A stretch of 64,000 bases of DNA, taken from positions 1,482,501 through 1,546,500 of the forward strand of contig NC_014926.1 in the NCBI RefSeq assembly GCF_000185805.1, written 5' to 3'. This DNA is from Thermovibrio ammonificans HB-1. GTDB lineage: Bacteria > Aquificota > Aquificia > Desulfurobacteriales > Desulfurobacteriaceae. Positions 33,351 through 41,750 of this stretch are shown here, piece by piece. Position numbers and translations under genes: made by a program. Position 1 is the stretch's first letter, and each line of letters starts with the position of its first letter. The notes under the pieces are model-generated. The model searched no databases. It was given only the letters and a program-made list of their open reading frames with translations, and was not told where the DNA came from.

Positions 33351-33857
33351 TTAAAGAACGCTCTTAAGGGCAGAGAGGACTTCGTCGTAGTTGGGCTCCT
33401 GGGTGATTTCCGGAACCAGCTGCTTGTAGCAGACCTTTCCGCTCTTATCTACGATAAACACGGCCCTTGCAAGGAGTCCCTTAAGGGCACCCTCGGCAAT
33501 GAGAACGCCGAACTTCTCCATGTCGCGGTACCTGAAGTCGGAGGCAACGTCTACGTTGGAGACGTTGAAGCTCTCGCAGAAGCGCTTCTCGGCAAAGGGA
33601 AGGTCCATAGAAACAACGGTAACGTCTACATCAAGGTCCTTGAGCATCTCGTTGAACTTCCTCGTCTCCGTTTCACACACGGGGGTATCGAGTGAGGGAA
33701 CGGTGATGATAAGCTGAACCTTCTCCTTCTTGCCGCCGATTTGCTTCTCCAACAGGTCGCTCTTTACAACGCAGGCAACGGGAGCTTCATCTCCCACGTT
33801 AACAACGGGCCCGGCAAGGGTTACGGGGTTTCCTTTCAAAGTTACAGTTTCGGCCAT
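33351..33857 (-). CDS. tpx: Thiol peroxidase Tpx
   Basis: 168 residues of the atypical 2-Cys peroxiredoxin family. The peroxidatic Cys lies in PSLDTPVCETETRKF near residue 61 and the resolving Cys in EKRFCESFNV near 95; a GLLARAVFIVDKSG segment follows. It reduces hydroperoxides with thioredoxin electrons. AGGAGG precedes the ATG. An antioxidant gene next to the oxygen-dependent RNR genes fits a cell that meets traces of oxygen. Confidence 0.92.
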   Translation of the reverse strand: MAETVTLKGNPVTLAGPVVNVGDEAPVACVVKSDLLEKQIGGKKEKVQLIITVPSLDTPVCETETRKFNEMLKDLDVDVTVVSMDLPFAEKRFCESFNVSNVDVASDFRYRDMEKFGVLIAEGALKGLLARAVFIVDKSGKVCYKQLVPEITQEPNYDEVLSALKSVL

Positions 33858-33949
33858 ACCTCCTCCTCAATCGGTTTTGTTTTCCCGATAACTTTAATAA
33901 AAAAGTTTCGGAGTTTCAAGAGGAAATCGAGCCTTAACGATAACAGTTA

Positions 33950-34738
33950 CTACTTATGAAGCTCCTTCACCAAATACTCCACCCTCGTAGAGCTGGGCTG
34001 CGGCTCGTAGTCTGCCAAAAAGGGGAAGAGCTCCCTAACCCCCTTGTTCACCTTTATAACGACCCTTCGCCTCGCCACCCGCTCTGCTTCCCTGAGAAGC
34101 TCGGGAGTAACAAACCCTTTAGGTGCAACCTCCCTAAACGGCATCATAACGTCGCACTTCCACTTGGGCTTAACGAACATCGGAGAGAAGTAAACAACGT
34201 CGAAGGAGTTATCGGGCTGAGTCTTCAAAAAGATCAGGTTATCAGAGAGCACGGGCTTTACCAGGGAGAAGGCAAACTCCGCCTGCTTGAGCTTCCCTTC
34301 GGGCTTGTAGCTCTTAAGGCCCCTCTTCACTATCTCGTAGATAACCGGGTCTATCTCCACGCCCACAACCGGCCTCTTCGTGACAAAGGCCGAAAGGAGG
34401 GCGTCCTGGGCAAGGCCGAGGTTACAGTCGAGAACCGAGTCTCCCTCCCCTATGCCCATGGCCTCTACCATGGCCTCACGGCCCCCCGAAAGGTAACTGA
34501 GAAGCCTGATTTTAAACAGCCCCGGGTGGAAGAAGAGCTTCTGCCCCTTCAAGGTGTGAAGGGTAAGGTTGTGGTCGTTGCCCACAACGAGAACCGCCCT
34601 GCCGAACTCCCTCCTGATGCTGTTTACCGTTCTGTGCCTGCGCTTAACAAAGGGGGCGTTCAGCCTTTCCGCAAGGGTCTTTGCGTCTTCAACAACTTCC
34701 GGTTTCGGCCTTCGGTCTGTGGTAACTACAACCTCCAT
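33950..34738 (-). CDS. RsmJ-like SAM-dependent methyltransferase
   Basis: About 262 residues from the ATG at 34738, which follows GGAGAGGTG and overlaps the upstream GNAT gene's stop. The Rossmann core shows motif I as DSVLDCNLGLAQDALLSAF and the acidic strand VVGVEIDPVIYEIV. A later segment FDVVYFSPMF replaces the usual NPPY/DPPF loop. An N-terminal extension (RPKPEVVEDAKTLAERLNAPFV) resembles the RsmJ/YhiQ group, which methylates 16S rRNA. The target is not certain. Confidence 0.68.
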   Translation of the reverse strand: MEVVVTTDRRPKPEVVEDAKTLAERLNAPFVKRRHRTVNSIRREFGRAVLVVGNDHNLTLHTLKGQKLFFHPGLFKIRLLSYLSGGREAMVEAMGIGEGDSVLDCNLGLAQDALLSAFVTKRPVVGVEIDPVIYEIVKRGLKSYKPEGKLKQAEFAFSLVKPVLSDNLIFLKTQPDNSFDVVYFSPMFVKPKWKCDVMMPFREVAPKGFVTPELLREAERVARRRVVIKVNKGVRELFPFLADYEPQPSSTRVEYLVKELHK

Positions 34739-35010
34739 CACCTCTCCACTATTAAGTCCGGCCTCTTTCTCTCGAGGAACTTTCTGGTATAGGAGCACAG
34801 GGGGTAGATTCTGTAGCCGTTAGAGTCGGCCCACTTCACAAGCTCGGCGGTAAGTTTTCCGGCTATCCCCTTACCCCTGTGGCTCTCGGGAACAAAAGTA
34901 GTGCTTACAACAACAACTTTTTCACTCTCCTCAACGCCGAAAGTTATAAAGGCCTCCTGTCCGTCCTCCAGGAAGGCGACAACCCTACCCTTCTCAACCT
35001 CTATTTTCAC
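34738..35010 (-). CDS. Small GNAT-like acetyltransferase
   Basis: 90 residues of the short GNAT subgroup. The acetyl-CoA pyrophosphate loop reads ESHRGKGIAGKLTAELVKWA, followed by the strand YRIYPLCSYTRKFLERKRP, as in YidJ/COG2388 proteins. The substrate is unknown. It overlaps the methyltransferase gene downstream by one base. Confidence 0.75.
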   Translation of the reverse strand: MKIEVEKGRVVAFLEDGQEAFITFGVEESEKVVVVSTTFVPESHRGKGIAGKLTAELVKWADSNGYRIYPLCSYTRKFLERKRPDLIVER

Positions 35011-35030
35011 GGCAACCTCCCTGTTAAAAC

Positions 35031-35059
35031 TTGACCGATTGAACCGATAATACTAATAT
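35031..35059 (+). promoter_or_regulatory. Promoter of the 40-aa membrane protein
   Basis: TTGACC at 35031-35036 and TAATAT at 35054-35059 with a 17-bp spacer lie about 40 bp before the ATG at 35101. Confidence 0.6.
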
Positions 35060-35100
35060 AGAATTTGTTAGGCCCTCAACTAAATTCCGACGAGGGGGAG

Positions 35101-35223
35101 ATGTCTTTAACCGCCATATTCTTAATCACACTCTCCTTTACGGTGCTCTGGTACGGTCTTGAAGAGCTCTACGAAGTGCTGGACTCGGTTTTAGAGGAAA
35201 AGAAGAAAAACTTTAAATTTTAG
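35101..35223 (+). CDS. Small membrane protein, 40 aa
   Basis: A 40-codon frame with its own promoter and a GAGGGGGAG sequence immediately before the ATG. It encodes one hydrophobic helix (SLTAIFLITLSFTVLWYGL), then an acidic stretch (EELYEVLDSVLEE) and a basic end (KKKNFKF). The topology suggests a single-pass inner-membrane peptide. No family was recognised. Confidence 0.6.
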   Translation: MSLTAIFLITLSFTVLWYGLEELYEVLDSVLEEKKKNFKF

Positions 35224-35364
35224 TTTTTTAACTAAAATCACATCTCCTCCTCCGCTCCCTCTTTTAACCGCAAAAACGGTGAATCACAAAATTAACCGCC
35301 CTCGCTACTCTCCAATCAGTTTCTTCTATTATCAAATATAAATAGAATCTTTTAAAGTTATCCC

Positions 35365-35393
35365 TACACAATTAAAGAATCAAGGACTATAAT
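35365..35393 (+). promoter_or_regulatory. Promoter of the ODP-MCP pair
   Basis: TACACA at 35365-35370 and a perfect TATAAT at 35388-35393 are 17 bp apart in an AT-rich intergenic region, about 50 bp before the start of the di-iron protein gene. Confidence 0.55.
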
Positions 35394-35441
35394 AGTGAAT
35401 CAAGATTTTTAGATTTTAAGCGAAGAGCTAAGGAGTCTGTT

Positions 35442-36209
35442 ATGGCGCTTCCCAAAAAGCTGAAACCCAACGCAGACGCGGTTCTCTATTCCGACAGCAG
35501 ACACACGGTTGTTTACCTCGGAACGAAGGGAGCACAAGAGGGTTCGGTAGACGTCCTCTCCTACCTGGTTATAAGCGACGGAGAGGGGCTGATAGTGGAC
35601 CCGGGAGGCTACCACCTCTTTCCACAACTGGTTCAGAAGGTTTGTAAGTATACCTCCCTTGAGTCTATAAAGTTCCTCTACTTCTGCCACCAAGACCCGG
35701 ACGTGTGCGGCTCAATCCCCATGTGGAAGGAGGTGTGCCCCCAGGCCAAAATAGCGATAGGGGAGCTCTGGGTTCGGTTCCTGCCCCACTTCGGGGTTGA
35801 GGATATAGAGAAAAACGCCTTTCCCATACCCTCCGAGGGAGCAACCATACCGGTCGGGAAAATAGGGGTTAAAGCTATTCCGGCCCACTACCTTCACTCT
35901 CCGAACCACTTTACCCTTTACGACCCCATAAGCAGGTTCCTCTTCAGCGGCGATATCGGGATAGCGCTCGGCAACTTTAACTACCTTGTGGTTGAAGACT
36001 GGATAAAGCACATGGAGTTCCTCTACGGCCCCCACAAGCTCCTTATGGCAAACAACAAAGCGGTAAGGGCTTGGCTTAAAAGGGTGGAGAAGCTGGAACT
36101 GGAGGCGATTCTGCCCCAGCACGGCGCCCTGATTCCCAAAGAGCACGTTAAAAACTTCTTTAAGTTCTTGGAGAACCTGAAATGCGGAACAGACCTGATA
36201 TCCCTGTAG
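35442..36209 (+). CDS. ODP-type di-iron protein (metallo-beta-lactamase fold)
   Basis: 255 residues with the metallo-beta-lactamase fold of the oxygen-binding di-iron protein (ODP)/FprA family. The metal motif is CHQDPDVCGS near residue 86, with later ligands in KAIPAHYLHSPNHF, the FLFSGDIG Asp and LPQHGALI. There is no flavodoxin domain, so it is unlikely to be a complete oxygen reductase. The next gene encodes a receptor-type signalling domain and overlaps by 28 bp. ODP proteins act as oxygen sensors for chemotaxis in some spirochaetes, and this context supports the same role here. Confidence 0.8.
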   Translation: MALPKKLKPNADAVLYSDSRHTVVYLGTKGAQEGSVDVLSYLVISDGEGLIVDPGGYHLFPQLVQKVCKYTSLESIKFLYFCHQDPDVCGSIPMWKEVCPQAKIAIGELWVRFLPHFGVEDIEKNAFPIPSEGATIPVGKIGVKAIPAHYLHSPNHFTLYDPISRFLFSGDIGIALGNFNYLVVEDWIKHMEFLYGPHKLLMANNKAVRAWLKRVEKLELEAILPQHGALIPKEHVKNFFKFLENLKCGTDLISL

Positions 36210-36934
36210 AGGTACTCGAGGCCCTTTCGGACCTTGAAAGGAGCGTTCTGTCGCTGAGTAAAACTTCCCAAACTGTGAACAAGCTGGTAAGCGATGTGGA
36301 GAGAACGCTCCTGAAAAACAGCGAGAACATGGAGAGGGATATTCAGACCCTAAGCGAAATTTCCCGGAACTTTCAGAAGTTTATGGAAGACTTTAAACCG
36401 ATAGTGGAAGAGCTTTCAAGGGCTTCGGTTGAGTACCGGAAGCTCATAGAGAACATGAGCCACATAAACCGCCAGCTCTATAGCATAGAGAACATAGCCT
36501 CCCACATAGAGCTGGTTGCCATAAACGCCTCTATAGAGGCCTCGAGGGCAGGAGAGAGCGGCAGAACGTTTGCCATTGTTGCCAACGAGATACGGGATAT
36601 GGCAAAGAAAACGTTCAAAATCCTCCACGAGATTAAGGAGCTCGAAAGGGAGATTGAGCCGACGCTGAAGAACATCCAGGGAAACATAGAGGCGATGGAG
36701 GAGGTGAGGAAGAAGCTCGACACCCTCGTTAACGACATCAACCGGGTTATTAAGATATCGGACGAGTTGGGAGAGGTTAACCGGCAACAGAGCGAGATAA
36801 TAAAAGAGTTAAAGGGGCTGTCGGGGATTTCCAAGGCCTTAGAGAGGGTGTTCTCGGTTTTAAGCGGCGCCAAGGAGAGGGTGGCAAAGGGGATTGTAAA
36901 GCTCTCTGCGACTTTAAGGGGGAGGGGAAGTTAG
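36182..36934 (+). CDS. Soluble chemotaxis-receptor-like signalling protein
   Basis: 250 residues, almost wholly coiled coil with no membrane helix. The hairpin tip of methyl-accepting chemotaxis proteins is recognisable at about residues 115-140 (LVAINASIEASRAGESGR, then TFAIVANEIRDMAKKT). The canonical tip is less well conserved and the coils are short. It should bind CheA/CheW-like partners or act as an adaptor. It starts inside the end of the ODP gene, so the two proteins are probably made together as sensor and signaller. Confidence 0.8.
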   Translation: MRNRPDIPVEVLEALSDLERSVLSLSKTSQTVNKLVSDVERTLLKNSENMERDIQTLSEISRNFQKFMEDFKPIVEELSRASVEYRKLIENMSHINRQLYSIENIASHIELVAINASIEASRAGESGRTFAIVANEIRDMAKKTFKILHEIKELEREIEPTLKNIQGNIEAMEEVRKKLDTLVNDINRVIKISDELGEVNRQQSEIIKELKGLSGISKALERVFSVLSGAKERVAKGIVKLSATLRGRGS

Positions 36935-36943
36935 GCCCCTTTG

Positions 36944-36971
36944 TTGCCTTTTACGGAAAACTCTTTAAAAT
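36944..36971 (+). promoter_or_regulatory. Promoter of the metE leader
   Basis: TTGCCT at 36944-36949 and TAAAAT at 36966-36971 with a 16-bp spacer lie just before the riboswitch. Confidence 0.4.
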
Positions 36972-36977
36972 TGACAC

Positions 36978-37150
36978 CGTCACGGGTGAACGGGAAGTCC
37001 GGTGAGAGTCCGGCGCTGTCCTCGCAACCGTGAGCAGGCAAAAACTCGGGGGGTTTAACCACTGGGAAGGAAAGGTGATAAGCCGCCTTCCTGGGAAGGT
37101 TAAACCCTTTAAGAAGCCTGCGAGCCGGGAGACCGGCCCGTGATGGGTAG
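36978..37150 (+). ncRNA. Cobalamin riboswitch
   Basis: Conserved cobalamin-aptamer elements occur in order: the GGGAA and CCGGTGAGAGTCCGG region, TCGCAACCGTGAG, the CCACTG core (near 37060) and the B12 box GCCTGCGAGCCGG...GACCGGCC (about 37116-37137). The perfect hairpin GGGTAGGTG/CACCTACCC at 37145-37163 follows and overlaps the expression platform. A metE leader under B12 control is expected: with cobalamin present the cell can use the B12-dependent methionine synthase and shut off MetE. Exact ends are approximate. Confidence 0.92.
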
Positions 37151-37159
37151 GTGAACACC

Positions 37160-37225
37160 TACCCCTTCGCGTCCTGCGGGGGTTCGGGACGCGGGAAAGA
37201 GAAGGGGTTTCCTTTTTCTTTTTCC
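37160..37225 (+). terminator. Riboswitch expression-platform terminator
   Basis: A long GC stem is built from CCCCTT (near 37162) paired with AAGGGG (near 37203), enclosing GCGTCC/GGACGC. It is followed by a T-rich run (37208-37224). It overlaps the hairpin at the end of the aptamer, so the two can be mutually exclusive. Confidence 0.75.
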
Positions 37226-37238
37226 CGCCGTTGAACCG

Positions 37239-37270
37239 CCTGCAGGCGTTTAAACCCAAAACGCCGCAGG
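37239..37270 (+). promoter_or_regulatory. Hairpin abutting the metE ribosome-binding site
   Basis: CCTGC-A-GGCGTTT pairs with AAACGCC-GCAGG (one bulged A). The 3' arm ends in the first G residues of the GGAGG that serves the metE ATG at 37279. It could modulate ribosome access in addition to the upstream terminator. Confidence 0.5.
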
Positions 37271-37278
37271 AGGTAAGT

Positions 37279-39441
37279 ATGATCAAAACCTACGCTTACG
37301 GCTTCCCGAGGCTCGGGAAGCAGAGGGAGTTCAAGAGGCTCATTGAAGGTTTTTGGGCCGGAAAAGTAACGGAAGAGGAGCTTCTAACCGGCATCGAGAA
37401 GCTCAACAAGAAGAGGGAGGAGAGCTACGCAGCCCACGTAGACAACTTCCCCCGGGGGGAGATGACCCTTTACGACCCCATGCTCGACACGGCGCTCATC
37501 CTCGGGCTTTACAGGGCCGAGAGCCTGGAGGAGTACTTCCAGCTGTGCAGGGGCAAAAACGCCCTGGAGATGACAAAGTGGTTCAACACCAACTACCACT
37601 ATTTGGTTCCGGACTTTGAGGGCAAGCGGCCCCAGTTTAAGGCGACGGTTCCGGTGTGGGACAGGCATAAAGGGGTTAAGAGGAACGCACACCTGATAGG
37701 CCCGCTTACGTTTCTGAAGCTTTCAAAGAACCTGCCCGAGGGGGCCTTCGGGGAGCTCCTTAAAGAGGTTGCAAAAACCCTCGTTGACTACGCCGTAGAG
37801 AGGGGATTTGAGTCGATTCACCTCGACGACCCGGCCTTCGTTCTTGAGCTAAGTAAAGAGGAGTGGAAGGCTGTAGAGGAAGCCTACGGCGAGTTTGAGA
37901 GGTTCCCCGGAGATGTAAACCTCTTCACCTACTACGACAGCGTAGATAACCTTGCCGGGCTGTTTGAGCTTCCCGTCTCCGGCGTAGGCGTTGACCTTGT
38001 CCACGACCGCGGAGAGAACCTAAAGCAGCTCAAAACGGTAGAGCCGGGCGGCAAGAAGCTCTTTGCCGGGGTTATAGATGGAAGAAACGTCTGGAGGGCA
38101 GACCTCACCGCTAAAAGGGCCCTTTTAGCGGAGCTTGCCGAAAGGTTTGAGGTTGTTGCAACAAACGCCGCCCCCCTCTTTCACCTGCCGGTGAGCCTCG
38201 CCGGAGCAACGCTGCCCGAAGGACTCCTTGAAAAAGTTGCCTTCGCAGAGGAGAAGCTGAAAGAGCTCAGCCTTATAGCTAAGGGAAGCGACCAGGAGCT
38301 TAACAGCTGGAGCAAAGGCGTAGGAAGCTCTTTCGGCGAGCTCAAAGAGGTGAGGGAGAGGGTTCAAAACCTCAAGGAGGAGGACTTCGAGAGGAAGCCC
38401 GCCTACAGCGAGAGGGTGAAGAAGCAGCAGGAGGTCCTGAAGCTCCCCCTCTTCCCAACAACCACAATAGGCTCCTTCCCCCAAACGGAGGAGGTAAGGA
38501 GGGTAAGGCTCCTCTACAGGAAGGGGAAGCTCTCCCAAGAGGACTACGACACCTTCATCAGGGGTGAAATCGCAAAGGCCATACAGATTCAGGAAGAGCT
38601 GGGACTGGACGTTTTCGTCCACGGGGAGTTTGAAAGGACCGACATGGTTGAGTTCTTCGCCGAGAAGATGAAGGGCATAGCAACAACCGGCAACGGCTGG
38701 GTAATCTCATACGGAACCAGGTGCTACAGGCCTCCAATCATCTACGGAGATGTAGACAGAGAAGGTCCTATGACTATAAAGGAGATTGCCTTTGCCCAGA
38801 GCCTCACCGATAAACCGGTGAAGGGAATGCTCACCGGACCCGTAACGATAATCGCCTGGAGCTTCGTAAGGGAAGACATCCCCACCGAAGAGGTAGCCTA
38901 CCAGATAGCCCTCGCCCTTAAAGACGAGATAGCCGACTACGAAAAGGCGGGAATAAAAATCGTTCAGATAGACGAGCCCGCCATAAGGGAGAAGGCCCCG
39001 ATAAAGAGACGCAACTGGGATGACTACTTCAGGTGGGCGGTCAGGTCGTTTAGGCTCTGCCACAGCTCGGTTAAGCCCGAAACCCAGATTCACACCCACA
39101 TGTGTTACTCGGAGTTTGGCGAAATTATGGAGTACATACTCCAGATGGACTTCGACGTTATCTCGATAGAGGCCACCCGCTCTAAGGGCGACATAATAGA
39201 GGCATTCGAGAAGGTGAACTTCGACAGGCAGATAGGCCTCGGGGTGTGGGATATCCACTCACCCTACGTCCCCACCGTTGAGGAGATGAAGGAGATAGTG
39301 GAAAGGGCTCTCAAAGTCATCCCCAAAGAGAACTTCTGGATTAACCCCGACTGCGGCCTGAAAACAAGGCGCTGGGAAGAGGTTATACCGGCTCTGAGGA
39401 ACCTTGTAGCCCTTGCAAAGGAGCTGAGGGAAGAACAATAA
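37279..39441 (+). CDS. metE: Cobalamin-independent methionine synthase
   Basis: 720 residues from the ATG at 37279, after GGAGG. The duplicated barrel structure is evident: the N-terminal half starts with YGFPRLGKQREFKRLIEGFW and the C-terminal half with LPLFPTTTIGSFPQT. Zinc and substrate ligands lie in IHTHMCYSEF near residue 606 and NPDCGLKTR near 691. It transfers a methyl group from methyl-tetrahydrofolate polyglutamate to homocysteine. The upstream cobalamin riboswitch indicates repression when B12 is available. Confidence 0.96.
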   Translation: MIKTYAYGFPRLGKQREFKRLIEGFWAGKVTEEELLTGIEKLNKKREESYAAHVDNFPRGEMTLYDPMLDTALILGLYRAESLEEYFQLCRGKNALEMTKWFNTNYHYLVPDFEGKRPQFKATVPVWDRHKGVKRNAHLIGPLTFLKLSKNLPEGAFGELLKEVAKTLVDYAVERGFESIHLDDPAFVLELSKEEWKAVEEAYGEFERFPGDVNLFTYYDSVDNLAGLFELPVSGVGVDLVHDRGENLKQLKTVEPGGKKLFAGVIDGRNVWRADLTAKRALLAELAERFEVVATNAAPLFHLPVSLAGATLPEGLLEKVAFAEEKLKELSLIAKGSDQELNSWSKGVGSSFGELKEVRERVQNLKEEDFERKPAYSERVKKQQEVLKLPLFPTTTIGSFPQTEEVRRVRLLYRKGKLSQEDYDTFIRGEIAKAIQIQEELGLDVFVHGEFERTDMVEFFAEKMKGIATTGNGWVISYGTRCYRPPIIYGDVDREGPMTIKEIAFAQSLTDKPVKGMLTGPVTIIAWSFVREDIPTEEVAYQIALALKDEIADYEKAGIKIVQIDEPAIREKAPIKRRNWDDYFRWAVRSFRLCHSSVKPETQIHTHMCYSEFGEIMEYILQMDFDVISIEATRSKGDIIEAFEKVNFDRQIGLGVWDIHSPYVPTVEEMKEIVERALKVIPKENFWINPDCGLKTRRWEEVIPALRNLVALAKELREEQ

Positions 39442-39461
39442 CAACAGTCCCTTACTGCCGA

Positions 39462-39489
39462 GGAGGTCCTTCGCGGGGCCTCCCTTTTT
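39462..39489 (+). terminator. Terminator of metE
   Basis: An eight-base-pair stem (GGAGGTCC with GGGCCTCC, one G-U pair) is followed by CTTTTT, about 20 bp after the metE stop. Confidence 0.85.
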
Positions 39490-39540
39490 CAGATATTCAG
39501 TGTTAAATTAATATCTCATCAACCCATCCCAGGAGGAGCG

Positions 39541-40200
39541 GTGGCTTCCTCCCCGTTCGTCAAAACCGACATTCCCACATCGTTTAAAGACCATCCCGGG
39601 GTCCTGTCGGCTCTACTCTACACCCCTTTAAGGCTGTGTAACCTGAACTGCTACCACTGCCACAACAAACACCTGGCACCGAAAGAGTACGAGAGGTTTA
39701 ACTACGGGGAGTTGGAGGAGAAGCTCTCCCTCTGTAAACTGCTCGGGGTGGAGCTGGTAATAGTTTCCGGAGGAGAGCCCACCCTTGAGCCCCGACTCGA
39801 GGAGGGGTTAAAGTTCATAAAAGAAAAAGGCTTCCCCGTAAGGCTCGACACAAATGGAACAGAGCCCGAGAGGGTTGAAAAACTGGCCCAAAATAGGTTA
39901 ATAGACGGCGTGGCCCTCGATGTTAAGATTCCCCTCCTCGATGAGTATACCCCTCACCAGCTCAAACGCTTTAAGAGAGTGCTTTTTTCGAGGGAGGATT
40001 TAGAGGATTCAGAAGTTTACAACTATGTGAATAGAGTGAAGTTAACAATAGAGGTCTTAAAGCGATACTCGTTGCCCTTCACGCTCCTGCGCACCGTTGA
40101 ATACCCCCTGCTAACCGACGAGGACAAGGAGCTGATAAGGGGAAGTCTAAAATCTTTCCCGCACCAGTTTAACCCTTTCTACCCTGTGGAGGCGGAATGA
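39541..40200 (+). CDS. nrdG: Anaerobic ribonucleotide reductase activase
   Basis: 219 residues starting at GTG after CAGGAGGAG. The radical SAM motif is CNLNCYHCHN (CxxxCxxC) near residue 33, with the SAM-binding VIVSGGEPTLEP and LDTNGTEPERV segments. It generates the glycyl radical on NrdD under anaerobic conditions. Its stop overlaps the nrdD start (ATGA), giving an nrdG-nrdD-nrdD' operon. Confidence 0.9.
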   Translation: MASSPFVKTDIPTSFKDHPGVLSALLYTPLRLCNLNCYHCHNKHLAPKEYERFNYGELEEKLSLCKLLGVELVIVSGGEPTLEPRLEEGLKFIKEKGFPVRLDTNGTEPERVEKLAQNRLIDGVALDVKIPLLDEYTPHQLKRFKRVLFSREDLEDSEVYNYVNRVKLTIEVLKRYSLPFTLLRTVEYPLLTDEDKELIRGSLKSFPHQFNPFYPVEAE

Positions 40201-41750
40201 ACAAGTACTTCAAGCTGATAGACCTCTTCATCGATAACGACGACATCTCGAGGAACAACGCAAACTTCGTCCGCGGAATACCGGTTCTGGAGCACGTTGT
40301 AGTCGGCGAGGTTATGAAGGACTACCTCTTCGACGTTATCTACAAGGGACTCCCGGTTAGAATCCACCACGAGGAAGGGTGGGCCTATCAACACCAAACC
40401 TACAGGCTCAGCGCCTACTGCATAGGGCTCTCGGCAAAAGACATCGCCTACTACGGACTCCAGAGCAACGCAAAGAACGAAAGGAGGGCAGCACCCCCAA
40501 AAAGGCTGGAAACGCTCTTTATGCAGTGTGCCAACCTCATCTGCCTCATAGCACAGGAGGTCTCGGGGGCAACCTCTCTGAACGACCTCTCCACGGTGGC
40601 TGCAGGTTACCTCTACTACCTGGAAAAGGAGGGTAAAAAGAGCTACTCCGACTACGAGCTTGAAAACCTGTGGCAGGAGTTTCTGTACAACATCAACCTG
40701 CCCTTCAGGAGCGGTAACTCTCCGTTTTCAAATATCACCCTCGATTTTGGTAAGCCCAACAGCAGGCTCAAAGACGAGCCGGTGGTTTACGCCGGGAAGC
40801 TCCTTAACTACACCTACAGCCAGATTCCGGCCCACTATTTCGACCGGGTAAACATCGCCTTTATAAAAGCGATGAGAAAGGGAGATGCCGACGGCAATCC
40901 CTTTACCTTTCCCCTGATAACGGTAAACGTAACAGAGGACTTCGACAGGAACAACCCGGCCTGGAAGATGCTACTTAAAGAGAGCGAGTACTTCGGAGGC
41001 TTTTACGTTCAGAACTACTTAAAAGAGCCGTTCACCAAGCCCTCAAAGTACAAGGAGAAAAACCCCTACATAAAGCCCTTCGACGAGGGGATGATTTACA
41101 GCAACTGCTGCAGAATGCTCTTCGACATCTCCCAGGTTGAAGCTGTAACCGGCTCAAACCCCTTCCACTCGGGAAGCGGAGTAGGCGGCATAGGCGTTTA
41201 CGCCATAAATATGAACAGGCTCCTGTTCCTGGCAAAGGACAACTTCGACTTTCTGAAGAGAATGATAGATTACACAATGGAGGTTGGGGCAAAGGCCCTA
41301 CAGAGGAAGAGGGAATGGCTCAGGAAACACTGGAAAGACCTCTTCCCCTACCTCTCCTTCTACCAGAAGGACGACCGTTCGCTGTTTAACATATTCTCGG
41401 TTGTGGGCGTGCACGAAGGTATGATAAACGCAGGCTTCAAAGATGGACTCTTCAACGAGGAGGCCAAGGATTACGCCCACCAGATAGCCCAGTACCTTTA
41501 CGAGAAGCTCTATCAGTTTATGGAGAGGGACAAGGTCCTCTACTCCCTTGAGTACGCACCCAGTGAGAACGCCGCCTGTAAGATGGCACAGAAAGACCTC
41601 GCCTTTGCAAAGGCCCTTGAAGAGGTTATAAACGGAGATAGAACGCCGGATATATCGGGCGACCCTAAACTCAACGAGTTTATCCGGGAAGCAGTTAACG
41701 CATTCGGAGAAGAACTCTTTTTAAGGGTGGAGGTTCCAGATGAAGTGTAA
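40197..41750 (+). CDS. nrdD: Anaerobic ribonucleotide reductase, large chain (catalytic barrel)
   Basis: 517 residues covering most of the class III reductase barrel. Recognisable parts are NNANFVRGIPVLEHVVVGEV, the Cys region YSNCCRMLFDISQ near residue 306 and a GSGVGGIGVYAINMNRLL segment. An N-terminal ATP-cone is absent. The frame ends after EELFLRVEVPDEV, before the Zn-binding and glycyl-radical parts, which are encoded in the next gene. The two overlap by 11 bp in different frames. The enzyme makes deoxynucleotides without oxygen. Confidence 0.85.
   Translation: MNKYFKLIDLFIDNDDISRNNANFVRGIPVLEHVVVGEVMKDYLFDVIYKGLPVRIHHEEGWAYQHQTYRLSAYCIGLSAKDIAYYGLQSNAKNERRAAPPKRLETLFMQCANLICLIAQEVSGATSLNDLSTVAAGYLYYLEKEGKKSYSDYELENLWQEFLYNINLPFRSGNSPFSNITLDFGKPNSRLKDEPVVYAGKLLNYTYSQIPAHYFDRVNIAFIKAMRKGDADGNPFTFPLITVNVTEDFDRNNPAWKMLLKESEYFGGFYVQNYLKEPFTKPSKYKEKNPYIKPFDEGMIYSNCCRMLFDISQVEAVTGSNPFHSGSGVGGIGVYAINMNRLLFLAKDNFDFLKRMIDYTMEVGAKALQRKREWLRKHWKDLFPYLSFYQKDDRSLFNIFSVVGVHEGMINAGFKDGLFNEEAKDYAHQIAQYLYEKLYQFMERDKVLYSLEYAPSENAACKMAQKDLAFAKALEEVINGDRTPDISGDPKLNEFIREAVNAFGEELFLRVEVPDEV

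Noticed and set aside
37231-37278. Upstream in-frame start of metE
   Set aside because: It would begin within the riboswitch expression platform, has no ribosome-binding site, and the ATG at 37279 follows GGAGG and fits the family N-terminus.
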